A DNA stretch of 64,000 nucleotides from Bacteroides sp. OM05-12 (GCF_003438995.1 NZ_QSUN01000008.1:1-64000), one strand, 5' to 3'; positions 1 to 8,758 are shown, counted from the first letter of the stretch. The notes: generated by a model from the sequence alone, not told the origin. Translations and numbers: made by a program.

Positions 1-354
1 CGTCTTTCGGTTGACTTTCAATTGCTCGGCCAAAGCCTCTTTTTCACTTTGCAGGAGGCAATAAGCATCTTCCTTGTCTTTCAAAAGATTCATCAATTCC
101 GATAACTGCCCGCGCAGAAGCGTGGACGCTTCATTGGCGGCAAGTTGGCTCTCTGTCATCCTGTCCAATTTATCCATCAAAGAATCAATGCGTTCCCGAT
201 CGGATTTTTGGGAACTCATTAACTCTATTATCAGTTTGGACTTTTCTTCTGTTGTCATATCCGAATAGGGATCAAACCAAGGCTCCGGAGTGATTTCCCG
301 AAGCTCAAGGTTGCGCGAAGCGGTTAATATTTTATCTCTTTCCTGTTGATCCAT
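1..354 (-). CDS. IS66 family transposase TnpC, N-terminal part (truncated by window edge)
   Basis: The frame is open for 118 codons from the ATG at 354 to the window edge. The visible protein starts MDQQERDKIL and is mostly charged helix, with heptad-like Leu/Glu/Lys spacing (LMSSQKSDRERIDSLMDKLD), as in the N-terminal coiled-coil region of IS66 transposases. The catalytic DDE domain would lie outside the window. It sits 66 bp behind tnpB on the same strand, which is the normal IS66 order. The family call rests mainly on this context, because the coiled-coil part is weakly diagnostic. Confidence 0.75.
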   Translation of the reverse strand, partial: MDQQERDKILTASRNLELREITPEPWFDPYSDMTTEEKSKLIIELMSSQKSDRERIDSLMDKLDRMTESQLAANEASTLLRGQLSELMNLLKDKEDAYCLLQSEKEALAEQLKVNRKT

Positions 355-420
355 ATCCCTTTTTTATACTCTATAAATGTACGAAAAATAGATATACAAA
401 CCAACATAAAACGAACTTAT

Positions 421-756
421 TTATCTGACATTTAACTCTTTAACAATAGGGCTTTCAAGTAACAAGACTACATCTTTCCAACTTATGGAATAGAACGTCC
501 GGTCACCTTCATAAACGACTTTCATGAACCGATAATTCGATGTGAATTTCTTTTCATACAAGCTGTAAGACCGCCGGTCATAACTGAACAGGCGTATTTT
601 CCGAAAATCCTTTGACATGACAATGAACACATCACCATCTTCAGGCTCCTGATTGAGTTGCTGATGGATGATGGACAATACACGCTCATACTTGCAACGC
701 ATATCATGAAAATCACGCAAATAATAGAATCTGTTCAGACCGTTTATACTCAGCAT
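421..756 (-). CDS. tnpB: IS66 family accessory protein TnpB (Orf2)
   Basis: This 111-residue basic protein is of usual IS66 Orf2 length. It starts MLSINGLNRFYYL and contains DMRCKYERVLSI and the GDVFIVMSKDFRKIRLFSYD stretch that is the family hallmark (usually G-x-x-F-v-F...r-r-r-KiL-y-d). A longer frame reaches 975, but the ATG at 756 is preferred because homologues start at this point and it gives a 7-bp overlap with the end of tnpA, which suggests translational coupling. TnpB is required for transposition in IS66 elements, though its biochemical role is poorly defined. Confidence 0.85.
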   Translation of the reverse strand: MLSINGLNRFYYLRDFHDMRCKYERVLSIIHQQLNQEPEDGDVFIVMSKDFRKIRLFSYDRRSYSLYEKKFTSNYRFMKVVYEGDRTFYSISWKDVVLLLESPIVKELNVR

Positions 757-1097
757 AAAACCTCCAAATTCCCTACCAGGCGCTTCAAGCCCTCGAAGTC
801 TAAATTGCCTTGCTGAATATGTATCCCGTTGCTCATGCGGATATCCACCATGATGCGGACAGAATCCGCCATCACTTTTTGCTCCGGAGGAGCTTCCTCC
901 ATAACAGACTGCTCCGCAGAAGGACGACCGTCCACTTGGACAGGTACTAATCTGTGACGAGTATCCTTGTACCATTTTTCAAACAGGTTATACGGAACTT
1001 TATTTCTATTACAGAAAGATAAAATGGATTCACCACTGGGTAGCGCTTCCGCCTTATAGCGGATAAAGAGCCGTTCGAAATCATTGCTGCTATACAT
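750..1097 (-). CDS. IS66 family TnpA-like protein (Orf1)
   Basis: A 115-residue protein. Its N-terminal half (MYSSNDFERLFIRYKAE, then ILSFCNRNKVPYNLFEKWYKD) reads as a helix-turn-helix of the transposase type that binds the IS ends. The C-terminal half (RIMVDIRMSNGIHIQQGN...LKRLVGNL) matches the usual ending of Bacteroides IS66 Orf1 proteins. It is the first gene after the element terminus at about 1175 and overlaps tnpB. It is complete. Confidence 0.8.
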   Translation of the reverse strand: MYSSNDFERLFIRYKAEALPSGESILSFCNRNKVPYNLFEKWYKDTRHRLVPVQVDGRPSAEQSVMEEAPPEQKVMADSVRIMVDIRMSNGIHIQQGNLDFEGLKRLVGNLEVLC

Positions 1098-1189
1098 CGT
1101 ATTACTTTTTTAATTACAGCAACGAAGATCAGCATTTGTTTTTAAATTTTAAAGACGTCATTTTTGGACGCTAACTTTTTTTATTGACA

Positions 1190-1900
1190 TTACCTAATTA
1201 TAGAATATTTAATAATATCATCTCCCTGTTTTCTAATTATTCCCGTTTTTAATAATTTTGCAGGATTTCCTCCTAATAATGAATATTTAGGTATTTCATA
1301 CTTTTTGTTCAAAAGAGAATTTGCCCCTACAATACAATGATCTGGAGTCTCTGTACCTTTTAATATAATACTTTTAAACGCAAACCAATTGTTACAACCG
1401 ATTCTTATGCTAGCATAAGATTTTAAATTTTCTCCCACAATAGATTTAAGTTGATGAAAATCAGTATCAATAAAAGTATTTTCCCATCCGACTAGTACAT
1501 TATCTTTAAATTCAATATTATAATAAGAAGCCAATTTAAAAGCTGCAGTAGCTGTGAAATCTTTACCAAAAGATACTATCCCTGTTTTTCCTATTGATAT
1601 AGCAGATGCATTTCCAATATAACAATGTCCATAAAATATACAATTACCTCCATGATTCTCCCATACAATGCCAGTACTAGGATATAAAGACACCATATTA
1701 AATCCTAAACGTATCATTCCAAATGATATATTATCTGCGTTAATAATAACTCTTCCTTTTAGTCTTAGGTAACATGGCTTATATAAAAGTATTGGAAGTA
1801 AAATTGCCTGTCTAAAAGGCAAATAATGAAAATTGAAATATATTGAAGAAAATATCGCATAAATCAATTCCCTCTTTTTCTTGCTTAATAGATTCATCAC
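1190..1900 (-). CDS. Left-handed beta-helix (hexapeptide) acyltransferase, capsule locus
   Basis: A 236-residue protein. From about residue 50 to 210 it has hexapeptide-repeat turns (IVSFGKDFTA, YNIEFKDNVLVGWENTFI, SIRIGCNNWFAFKSIILKG) and ends with the typical GGNPAKLLKTG motif of WbbJ/LacA-type O-acetyltransferases. The first 35 residues are hydrophobic or basic. It probably acetylates a sugar of a surface polysaccharide using acetyl-CoA. The gene is very AT-rich, as is common for capsule genes, and lies 138 bp behind upxY on the same strand, where the first biosynthetic genes of a capsule operon are expected. No glycosyltransferase is visible because the IS66 element follows directly. The exact substrate is unknown. 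Confidence 0.85.
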   Translation of the reverse strand: MMNLLSKKKRELIYAIFSSIYFNFHYLPFRQAILLPILLYKPCYLRLKGRVIINADNISFGMIRLGFNMVSLYPSTGIVWENHGGNCIFYGHCYIGNASAISIGKTGIVSFGKDFTATAAFKLASYYNIEFKDNVLVGWENTFIDTDFHQLKSIVGENLKSYASIRIGCNNWFAFKSIILKGTETPDHCIVGANSLLNKKYEIPKYSLLGGNPAKLLKTGIIRKQGDDIIKYSIIR

Positions 1901-2038
1901 AATTCTTTTAATTATGAACTAATAATTATAATTGATTAATTAAATCTTACTAAAGACAAAATTAAGACTCATTATGTATATAAATGAAAATATCATTTAG
2001 ATGTTCATTGACTATAAAGCTTTTATTTTATTTATACA

Positions 2039-2575
2039 TTACCCAATCTTCTCAATCAAAGACGGATGAATAAAAGCAGAGCCTACAGCCATGATTCCTT
2101 GAATGGAGACAACAACACGGCGGTCGCCTTTGATACGGATCAGATTACCTTCTACCCCTTTGAGTATTCCACCGGTAATGCGTACACGATCGCCTTTCTT
2201 CAGTTGAACTTCCACAGGATCCAGAAAAACAAGTTGTTCGTCCATAGTAGCTGTTACTGCTATGAAGTCTGCCATTTGACTATCGGGAACAATAATAGGG
2301 CTTTGTGTTTCCCTATCCATGATATAGCGCATGGGGAACTTATATTCCATCTGCTGCTTTATCTCATCTAACCGGATACGGGAGGTGTGAACAAAGATCA
2401 GATTATGGACTACCGGGACTAATTTACGACGTTCTTTGCCCTGGTAGGTAATCTTTTCATAATGCATCGGAACATAACATTCTACGGAAATGGAGTCCAA
2501 ATATTCTTTCAAAGCCAGTTCACGGCTATAGGTAATGCGCATGGCATACCAAACGACGTCAGTACGCTTTACCAT
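2039..2575 (-). CDS. UpxY-family capsule transcription antiterminator (NusG paralogue)
   Basis: A 178-residue NusG-like protein. The N-terminal domain starts WYAMRITYSRELALKEYLD and contains CYVPMHYEKI and VPVVHNLIFVHTSR. The C-terminal KOW part is LKKGDRVRITGGILKGVEGN. In Bacteroides, UpxY proteins are encoded first in each capsular polysaccharide operon and let RNA polymerase read through the long leader of that same operon. Here it is also the first gene, behind a leader of about 160 nt. A upxZ gene, which usually follows, is not present: the next gene is the acetyltransferase. The locus is therefore atypical or rearranged. Confidence 0.92.
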   Translation of the reverse strand: MVKRTDVVWYAMRITYSRELALKEYLDSISVECYVPMHYEKITYQGKERRKLVPVVHNLIFVHTSRIRLDEIKQQMEYKFPMRYIMDRETQSPIIVPDSQMADFIAVTATMDEQLVFLDPVEVQLKKGDRVRITGGILKGVEGNLIRIKGDRRVVVSIQGIMAVGSAFIHPSLIEKIG

Positions 2576-2743
2576 CTCATTTATTCGACTTTATAATTGA
2601 TTTTATTTCTAAAAAGGTCATTTTCGGGGGACACCAGAAATTGTAAATCCCTGATTAATAAAAGTATATAATTTCAAACAACTATTATAAACTTTCCTGT
2701 CAAATCCCGGTCAACTATCCCAGAAGAAAGAGATTTAACGCTG

Positions 2744-2774
2744 CAAAAGTAGGCATATAAGTCTAATTGCGCAA
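2744..2774 (-). promoter_or_regulatory. Promoter of the upxY operon
   Basis: On the minus strand TACTTTTG (2744-2751) matches the Bacteroidota -7 box TAnnTTTG, and a TTG at 2772-2774 stands exactly 20 bp upstream. Transcription would start near 2737, giving an untranslated leader of about 160 nt before upxY, as expected for an operon controlled by leader antitermination. I saw no convincing inverted repeats that would make it an invertible promoter. Confidence 0.65.
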
Positions 2775-2860
2775 TAAAAAAACAAATATTTTTCCTTATT
2801 TTTTTGTTACAAGTATAAATCCTATCGAATGGCTTCCCGAATTTATATCCTATTCATAAG

Positions 2861-4363
2861 TTAATCTAATATTTTACAAGCATTTAGAGGCAATGTTATT
2901 TCAAAACAAGAACCTTTCCCTACTTCCGATATTACATCTATATGCCCCATAAACCTATTAATAATGGTTTCACAAATAGGAAGCCCTAATCCTGTTCCCG
3001 GCTTAAAACTATCCACTTTATAGAAACGTTCAAAAATATGTTCCACATCCTCGCGCTTCATACCTTCTCCGGTATCTTGAACAAATATCACAACAGAATC
3101 AGTATCATGCGATTTTATTCCGAATTTTACATATCCTTTGGTCGTGAATTTCCTTGCATTGTTTATGAGATTGTTTATCACTTGTTTGAAACGCATGGCA
3201 TCGGTGATAATCGATACTTCTTCAGAAGGTAATTCCAGCTTTAAATCGATATCAGAAGAGAAATTCAAACTTTGACATTGAAAAATATCCGCCATCAAAC
3301 CGTTTATAGATTCTTTGGAGAAAGTGTATTGCATAGCTCCGGATTCGATTCTGGAGAGATCAAGAATATCGTTGATTAAGACCAAAAGATGTTCATTATT
3401 ACTATTTATCAATCGGATAAATTCATCACGTTCCTCTTGCGATAGTTCCTCATAAGCACTGCTCAGCACATTGGAAAAGCCCACAATGGCATTAAGCGGA
3501 GTGCGTATTTCATGACTCATGTTAGCAATAAATGCACTTTTCAATTTATCACTTTCCTCTGCTTTTTTACGGGCGTTGATAAGAATAGCCTCCGTATCTT
3601 TATGTGCTTGTATACTTGTACATATTCCCACCAACCGATAAGGAAGTCCGGATAACTTGCCGATATAAGTAGATTGACCCTCAAACCATTCCCATCTTCC
3701 GTCACCACGAAGTATCTGGAAAGGAACGGGATCTTCATAGATATCCTCACCACTGAATTGGATTTCAAATGCATCCGCCAGCTTTTGTCTGTCATCCGGA
3801 TGAACAAGATTAGTGTACTGCTCCATCGTTAATGTATTACCCGGTCCTTTAGGTATACCTAAATAATCAAAATAACGCGGGTCAAGCACAAATACACCAT
3901 TCTCTATATCAAGAAACCAAGTATAAATTTTTGTACGCACAAGAGCGGTATTCAAGATATACTCCCGAGTTAATTCATTTGTGATATTACGGAAATAAAA
4001 GATATATCCTTCTAAATTATCATCATAAAATAAAGGGGATAAACAACCTGATATCGGGAAAATATTATTTGTAATCTTATTCAATATAAACGCCCCTTTC
4101 GGTAACATCACATCTTTACCGGTTTTTAGCACTTCCTCTTTCAGCTGTTTAAAAATATCCTTATCTTCCTCTTTCAAAAGAAGTAATTCAGTAAAATTTA
4201 AAGCTAAAATATCATTCTCACTCAATGAGCCGATAATGTTCAACTCACCCCTAACTCGTTGATTAATAAACATGATTCTATCTGCCAAATCAATAATTAT
4301 AATCCCATTAGGAATTCTATTCAGAACACCATCTGATTGAGCGATATGCTGTTTTAAGGTCAT
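2861..4363 (-). CDS. Cytosolic PAS-domain sensor histidine kinase
   Basis: A 500-residue protein without a signal peptide or membrane segment, so it probably senses inside the cell. Residues about 15-125 and 135-260 look like two PAS/PAC folds (ending FYFRNITNE and VGICTSIQAH). The HisKA box FIANMSHEIRTPLNAIVGFS follows at about 278-297, with the phospho-accepting His at about 286. The ATPase domain has the N-box NLINNARKF, G1 DTGEGM, F-box IFERFYKVD and G2 GTGLGLPICE. No receiver domain is fused and no response regulator is adjacent, so its partner and ligand are unknown. It stands alone between the capsule locus and the outer-membrane gene pair. Confidence 0.9.
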   Translation of the reverse strand: MTLKQHIAQSDGVLNRIPNGIIIIDLADRIMFINQRVRGELNIIGSLSENDILALNFTELLLLKEEDKDIFKQLKEEVLKTGKDVMLPKGAFILNKITNNIFPISGCLSPLFYDDNLEGYIFYFRNITNELTREYILNTALVRTKIYTWFLDIENGVFVLDPRYFDYLGIPKGPGNTLTMEQYTNLVHPDDRQKLADAFEIQFSGEDIYEDPVPFQILRGDGRWEWFEGQSTYIGKLSGLPYRLVGICTSIQAHKDTEAILINARKKAEESDKLKSAFIANMSHEIRTPLNAIVGFSNVLSSAYEELSQEERDEFIRLINSNNEHLLVLINDILDLSRIESGAMQYTFSKESINGLMADIFQCQSLNFSSDIDLKLELPSEEVSIITDAMRFKQVINNLINNARKFTTKGYVKFGIKSHDTDSVVIFVQDTGEGMKREDVEHIFERFYKVDSFKPGTGLGLPICETIINRFMGHIDVISEVGKGSCFEITLPLNACKILD

Positions 4364-4522
4364 TTTATTATGATAATATTTATTTTTTAAGCAAATACAA
4401 TTATTGTATCACAATTATTTCATCACCTATTTTAATAAACTTCTATTTAAAATAGCCGCCGCTATATTCTTTCCATTAAAGAATAATCAATCTATTAAAA
4501 TAATGAAGAAAAAGAGTTGTGA

Positions 4523-4530
4523 CAAATGTA
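4523..4530 (-). promoter_or_regulatory. Possible -7 box for the histidine kinase gene
   Basis: TACATTTG on the minus strand matches TAnnTTTG. The region 20 bp upstream reads AATTTCG, so the -33 box is imperfect. It would give a leader of about 150 nt. The rest of the 4364-4621 gap is AT-rich with nothing else recognisable. Confidence 0.35.
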
Positions 4531-4621
4531 CAAACCTTTTTTTGAATAAGCGAAATTTTGAGTATTTTTTTATAAAGAAATGAAAGTATCCGAAAAGATA
4601 TAATGACCTGCTTTTGAATTA

Positions 4622-5821
4622 TTATCTGATTTTACTACGATTGGTTATTTCTGAAAAAGAAAGATTAATATAAAACGAGAAGCTACTTTCCCGTTGCAGA
4701 CTAGAATGTGCCTTTTGTCCATCATATCGTAATCCTGCGGAGAAAGTGCTTCCCTGCATGACGGGTACTCCGAATCCTGCAGTCACAGAGTAGTTGATTG
4801 TATTGTGATGCTTGATTACAACGTATGAGTTACCTACATTTGCCCCTATCATCCAATGCCAGGGATTACGCCAGATATCTCCTGTCAACCATTCCAATCC
4901 GATCGAGGCACGATGTTGGTTACGATAACTGATGGTTGAATAATCACTTTCCATTTTGTCCCATTGCAAATATTTATACTCGGCAGAAACCGTCCATCTC
5001 CTACTACCTAACGTTGTACCAAAGCCTATATATTGCGGTAAATACTTCTTTCCGAATCTAACATCCTCTACTATTTCACTACTACTGGAGGTATTACTCA
5101 CTGTCATTTCATTATCCTGATATAGCTTCTGATGATAACCATACACCAGTCCGAAGTATAGATTTGTATACTTACGTATAGGTATTGTATATTGCATTCC
5201 AAAATCCGCATAAAACGCCCGCATACTACTTTCTTCCGTTATGCTTGCTCCGCTCTGCGTTTCACTATAGGTTATATCTCCCAAAATCGCAGAGAGATTG
5301 GCTCCCAATGAAAACCTGCCCAACTTTATTGCCTGACCTAAATTAACTCGATAAAGTCCTCCAGTTCCTTCAAAATAAGATGAAAGACTACTGCCGTCCG
5401 TACCTTCGACATTTTGTTCCATCGTAACGGCATACCCCACACTGCTCACAGGAGTAACTCCCAAAGCCATGTACCAATACGGCAATACACGGCAACCCAA
5501 TGCCAAATTGGTAACATTTCCTACTACGGAAGTATTCTTCGCTCCTGACTGTATATAGCTTTTCACTGCAGCCATCCCTCCTACCTCATACACCAAACGA
5601 CATGAATCTACCCCTGTAAGGCCTGCCGGGTTAATCATATTCAGATAATTACCCGAACGCATGGCGATGCTTACACCTCCCATACCTGCATATTTACCGG
5701 ATTCACCTGTCGTTATATCTCCTATACCAAACATAGAGACGGGAGAATTAGTCGTGTTCTGAGCTGAAATGCTACAAACACCTCCAAGAAATAAGAAAAG
5801 AATAAGTTGCTTATGATTCAT
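4622..5821 (-). CDS. Outer-membrane beta-barrel protein (PorV/FadL-like fold)
   Basis: A 399-residue protein with a signal peptide (MNHKQLILFLFLGGVCSISA, cleavage near AQ). The rest is rich in alternating aromatic/polar strands with Gly/Ser/Tyr turns, for example YWYMALGVTPVSSVGYAV and YTIPIRKYTNLYFGLVYGYH, and ends in short strands, which is typical of 12-14 stranded barrels. The motif GMGGVSIAMRSGNYLNMINPAG near residue 45 resembles the start of PorV/FadL-type proteins. It lies 7 bp behind the DUF4270 lipoprotein gene, so the two are co-transcribed and may work at the same surface site. No substrate can be deduced. Confidence 0.7.
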   Translation of the reverse strand: MNHKQLILFLFLGGVCSISAQNTTNSPVSMFGIGDITTGESGKYAGMGGVSIAMRSGNYLNMINPAGLTGVDSCRLVYEVGGMAAVKSYIQSGAKNTSVVGNVTNLALGCRVLPYWYMALGVTPVSSVGYAVTMEQNVEGTDGSSLSSYFEGTGGLYRVNLGQAIKLGRFSLGANLSAILGDITYSETQSGASITEESSMRAFYADFGMQYTIPIRKYTNLYFGLVYGYHQKLYQDNEMTVSNTSSSSEIVEDVRFGKKYLPQYIGFGTTLGSRRWTVSAEYKYLQWDKMESDYSTISYRNQHRASIGLEWLTGDIWRNPWHWMIGANVGNSYVVIKHHNTINYSVTAGFGVPVMQGSTFSAGLRYDGQKAHSSLQRESSFSFYINLSFSEITNRSKIR

Positions 5822-5828
5822 CAGATAA

Positions 5829-7145
5829 TTATTTATTGTATATTTTAATAAGGAGAGATAGTTTTACGGGACTTTCCGGATGTTCCATATCTCCCAAAAG
5901 TACACTCTGAAATGAGGTATTGATTTTACTCTCCGGTATCACAAGTTGCAAATTCTTTCTATTGATACCTATGGCACCGAGATTAGATTGCATAAAAGAG
6001 GTAATGTCAAAGCTATAATAGGTGTTTTGATGTAACAATTCATCTACTACCAGATTACCATGTTGGATGGATGTTCCTAAAACATCCGTCACTTCTTCTA
6101 TATTCATATTATTCTCATCCGATGTATATAGAGAAAGGGAATCCGGCAAAGATACCATACCACCATACGTACCTTTTACCGGATAAAGATAAAGCCGGGC
6201 CGATTCTATTGTGACAAGTTCTCCTTCTTCCTGCAAATTATTGAGGTAAGGAAATTCGATTTTTGTGTATAACCCGGTCATACCTTGAAGATAAACTTTG
6301 TTTCCTGTTTCCGAAGAGAGAGTTTCAACCTTATTTCCTACTACCTGATTTAATAATGTACCGCTACGATCACATTTAGTCTGCACAAAATGCTTTGTAC
6401 TGCTTGGTGTGAACGACAAAACTTTCTCTACCGAAGTCTCCGCAACCTGATGATAATAGATTTTAATGCAAAAAGATGAATCGGATACAGAAAATCCCAT
6501 CAGATTTGAATTGTAATCTTCACCACTCGTAAAAACTATTCCGGGAAAAGAGTTACGGAAATTATCCTGGGAATCCAGAACCGTATTCTTTTCTAATATT
6601 GCATTAAACCATTCAAGTCCGAAGTCATCCGGCAAACGGGCTTCAACTGCATAGCCTTCTTTAGGATGTATGCGCATTGCCACCGTAGAGAAAGGTGATT
6701 CGTCATATAATAATGATGAAGTATTATACAAATATCCATTATTCAATTCTATTGTTTCTTTAAGCCGATGGAGCCGGAAACGGCAAAGTTGTAATGTATC
6801 TCCTAAATATTCTCCGATGGGAAGTACCCTCAATGTGACAGAATCAAACCGATAAATAATGTTCTCATCCGGAGCAAAAGTCTGATAATTATACTCAATA
6901 TATGAAGCAGCAGACAGCTGCCCCCAGTTATCGTCCGAATACTTTCCTACAAAAGCAACTCCTTCCGATGAAGTATTGACCGAATCCATCAACAATGTAC
7001 TCATGCGAACGGTACATGTATCAATCACGACATTCCGGAATTTACTTTCCAGCCATTTTCCTCCCAAATCAGAAGATTCATCCCTACATGCCACCAATGA
7101 GATAAAGAGAACCAAGAAAAACAATGAACAAATGTATCGATTCAT
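5829..7145 (-). CDS. DUF4270 family lipoprotein
   Basis: A 438-residue protein. The ATG at 7145 is preferred to the one at 7175 because it gives a standard lipoprotein signal, MNRYICSLFFLVLFISLVAC, with the lipobox Cys at residue 20. The body has features I associate with DUF4270 (early SSDLGGKWLE, TCTVRMSTLLMDSVNTS, later ESARLYLYPVKGTYGG and the ending SPVKLSLLIKIY). The family is widespread in Bacteroidota, exported, beta-rich and of unknown function. It is the first gene of a two-gene operon with the outer-membrane barrel and is divergent from the Kelch/DUF4907 pair. Confidence 0.75.
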   Translation of the reverse strand: MNRYICSLFFLVLFISLVACRDESSDLGGKWLESKFRNVVIDTCTVRMSTLLMDSVNTSSEGVAFVGKYSDDNWGQLSAASYIEYNYQTFAPDENIIYRFDSVTLRVLPIGEYLGDTLQLCRFRLHRLKETIELNNGYLYNTSSLLYDESPFSTVAMRIHPKEGYAVEARLPDDFGLEWFNAILEKNTVLDSQDNFRNSFPGIVFTSGEDYNSNLMGFSVSDSSFCIKIYYHQVAETSVEKVLSFTPSSTKHFVQTKCDRSGTLLNQVVGNKVETLSSETGNKVYLQGMTGLYTKIEFPYLNNLQEEGELVTIESARLYLYPVKGTYGGMVSLPDSLSLYTSDENNMNIEEVTDVLGTSIQHGNLVVDELLHQNTYYSFDITSFMQSNLGAIGINRKNLQLVIPESKINTSFQSVLLGDMEHPESPVKLSLLIKIYNK

Positions 7146-7271
7146 AAAGATTATAAAATAATAAATATGGCACAAAGAAAGGACTCATAGGAATGAATGC
7201 CAACTAATATAGATAATACGGACATATTTGACGATAAAGTCTATCGGACAGACTTTTACACGCTGAATAAT

Positions 7272-7305
7272 CTTTTGCAGATAAAACAAAGCTATCCGTC
7301 GATAA
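7272..7305 (+). promoter_or_regulatory. Paired operator-like boxes upstream of the Kelch gene
   Basis: TATCCGTCGATAA at 7293-7305 ends 3 bp before the -33 box of the Kelch promoter. A weaker copy, CTTTTGCAGATAA, starts exactly 21 bp earlier at 7272. The same pair at the same distance precedes the promoter at 8759. A site touching the -33 box is the usual position for an activator. The protein that binds is unknown. Confidence 0.5.
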
Positions 7306-7319
7306 CAATTGCTATGCAA
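7287..7319 (-). promoter_or_regulatory. Possible promoter of the DUF4270/barrel operon
   Basis: TAGCTTTG on the minus strand (7287-7294) fits TAnnTTTG. A TTG lies 22 bp upstream (7317-7319), slightly wider than usual. It would overlap the Kelch promoter and its boxes head-on, so both directions could be controlled from one site. Confidence 0.35.
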
Positions 7320-7339
7320 GAAGCATACATCTACTTTTG
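7309..7339 (+). promoter_or_regulatory. Promoter of the Kelch/DUF4907 operon
   Basis: TTG at 7309-7311 and TACTTTTG at 7332-7339 are separated by exactly 20 bp, a full match to the Bacteroidota consensus. Transcription would start near 7346, 23 nt before the Kelch start codon. Confidence 0.7.
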
Positions 7340-7368
7340 CTTCATAATAAATCAATATGACTTAAATT

Positions 7369-8376
7369 ATGAATAGAAAATTATTGGCAATTACCTTATT
7401 TACAGCATCATTGTATGTGACATCATGTACCGAAGACGATGATTATACATATGGTGTATGGGAACGTCGGTCGGACTTTGACGGTGTAGCGAGAAGTGAT
7501 GCCGCCGGTTTTATGATAGATGGCAACGGATATGTATGCTGTGGCTATGACGGTAAATACCGTTTGAACGATTTATGGGAATATAATATAGATGGAGACT
7601 ACTGGACACAACGTGCCAGTCTGCCGGAATCTGCCAAGTGTAATTCCGGAGTAGGGTTCTCAATAAACGGAAAAGGATACATAACCACCGGATATGACGG
7701 CAGTAACTATCTTGCTGCTACATGGGAATATGACCCGACTATTAATGAATGGAAGTCAAAAGATGATTTCCCAAAAGCCCGTTACAAAGCGTTGGCTTTT
7801 GCTATTGGGAATTATGGATATGTAGGAACCGGATACGATGGAAATTATCAGAAGGATTTCTATCGCTTTGACCCTTCTGCTCCATCCGGCAGTCAATGGA
7901 GTATTATGAACGGATATGGAGGACAAAAACGAATGTCGGGTTCTGCATCTGTTATCGACGAAAAAGCCTATATCTTCTGTGGAATCAATAACGGAAGCTA
8001 TCCTGATGATTTGTACTGTTATGATCCGTCGACCGATACGTGGACCAAAAAACGTGACATCTCGGATAGCAGTGATGACGATTACGATGATGATTATACA
8101 AGTATTACCCGTTCAGGTGCCGTATGTATGGTCATAGACGGGAAGATGTATCTTGCAACAGGAGAATCCGGTTCATTACTTTCTACTTACTGGGTATATG
8201 ATCCTGAAACGGATTTATGGAATAATGATGATTTCACACTCTTTGAAGGTTCGGCACGGACAGCAGCCATAGGTTTCTCCAACGGTAAACGTGGTTTTAT
8301 TGTAACCGGACGTAGTAGTTCTTATTATTTTGACGATAATTGGGAGTTATTGCCTTATGAGATTGAAGAGGATTAA
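7369..8376 (+). CDS. Kelch-repeat lipoprotein
   Basis: A 335-residue protein with a lipoprotein signal (MNRKLLAITLFTASLYVTSC, Cys at 20). From about residue 30 to 330 it holds about six Kelch blades, each with a GYVCCGYDGK/GYITTGYDGS-type Gly-rich strand and a trailing W-x(5)-P/F (TWEYDPTINEW, LYCYDPSTDTW, YWVYDPETDLW). This predicts a six-bladed beta-propeller anchored in a membrane and exposed outside the cytoplasm. An acidic loop SSDDDYDDDYTS is found near 240. The gene overlaps the DUF4907 gene by 20 bp. Kelch propellers often bind glycans or proteins, but no catalytic residues of galactose oxidase are evident, so the function is open. Confidence 0.85.
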   Translation: MNRKLLAITLFTASLYVTSCTEDDDYTYGVWERRSDFDGVARSDAAGFMIDGNGYVCCGYDGKYRLNDLWEYNIDGDYWTQRASLPESAKCNSGVGFSINGKGYITTGYDGSNYLAATWEYDPTINEWKSKDDFPKARYKALAFAIGNYGYVGTGYDGNYQKDFYRFDPSAPSGSQWSIMNGYGGQKRMSGSASVIDEKAYIFCGINNGSYPDDLYCYDPSTDTWTKKRDISDSSDDDYDDDYTSITRSGAVCMVIDGKMYLATGESGSLLSTYWVYDPETDLWNNDDFTLFEGSARTAAIGFSNGKRGFIVTGRSSSYYFDDNWELLPYEIEED

Positions 8377-8683
8377 AAAAGAGATTTTGCAGATAAGTAC
8401 CTTGTTTATTCTGTCTATTATACTTATAGGATATATAGTGGATATTTCTACTCCCATGTATCACCTTGAAATTATAAAAACAGAGGAAAACGGATATGGG
8501 TATAGGATTTTACATAAGAATAAAGTCATTATCTACCAGCCCTATATTCCTGCTATCAATGAGAAAAAGACTTTTTCGAGTGAAAAAGCAGCCCTGTCGG
8601 TAGGTCAACTTGTTTTAAGAAAACTGAGAGAAGGAGAAAATATCTCTATCACAACAGAAGAATTGCATAAAATAGGGATATAA
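8357..8683 (+). CDS. DUF4907 family small membrane-anchored protein
   Basis: A 108-residue protein starting MRLKRIKKEILQIS. One N-terminal hydrophobic segment (TLFILSIILIGYIVDIS) is followed by a small domain with the DUF4907-like pattern GYGYRILHKNKVIIYQPYIPAI...F-SEKAALSVGQLVLRKL...ITTEELHKIGI. The start at 8357 is chosen over 8330 because GGGAG lies 10 bp upstream and because residues before it would be an odd polar extension in front of the basic start. It is translationally coupled to the Kelch gene (20-bp overlap), so the two proteins probably work together at the envelope. Function unknown. Confidence 0.75.
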   Translation: MRLKRIKKEILQISTLFILSIILIGYIVDISTPMYHLEIIKTEENGYGYRILHKNKVIIYQPYIPAINEKKTFSSEKAALSVGQLVLRKLREGENISITTEELHKIGI

Positions 8684-8720
8684 ATTATAGAAAAACATTT
8701 ATAATAAACAAGAAAAAGTC

Positions 8721-8754
8721 TATTCGCCGATAAATTAAATATATTCGTCGATAA
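8721..8754 (+). promoter_or_regulatory. Paired operator-like boxes upstream of the small RNA promoter
   Basis: Two direct repeats, TATTCGCCGATAA (8721-8733) and TATTCGTCGATAA (8742-8754), are 21 bp apart, two helical turns. The second ends 4 bp before the -33 box of the promoter at 8759. The core matches the boxes at 7272-7305 in sequence, spacing and position. Confidence 0.6.
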
Positions 8755-8758
8755 ACGC

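Larger units (their letters stand above)
1..1175 (-). mobile_element. IS66-family insertion sequence, partial (runs off left edge)
   Basis: Three leftward ORFs in the order TnpA-like, TnpB, start of TnpC are the standard IS66 layout. The element appears to end at about 1175: read on the minus strand from there the sequence starts GTTAGCG, close to the GTAAGCG-type terminus common in IS66 elements, and is followed by AT-rich non-coding DNA up to tnpA. The other terminus lies outside the window, so the inverted repeat and target duplication cannot be confirmed. The element ends about 14 bp behind the stop codon of a capsule-type acetyltransferase, so it may separate this locus from more capsule genes further left. 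Confidence 0.8.

Noticed and set aside
421..975. 184-residue version of IS66 TnpB
   Set aside because: The N-terminal 73 residues are read out of frame over tnpA and have no similarity to TnpB; the internal ATG at 756 gives the normal length.
2576..2860. Invertible capsule promoter of the B. fragilis type
   Set aside because: A promoter is present but I could find no pair of inverted repeats flanking it that would allow site-specific inversion.
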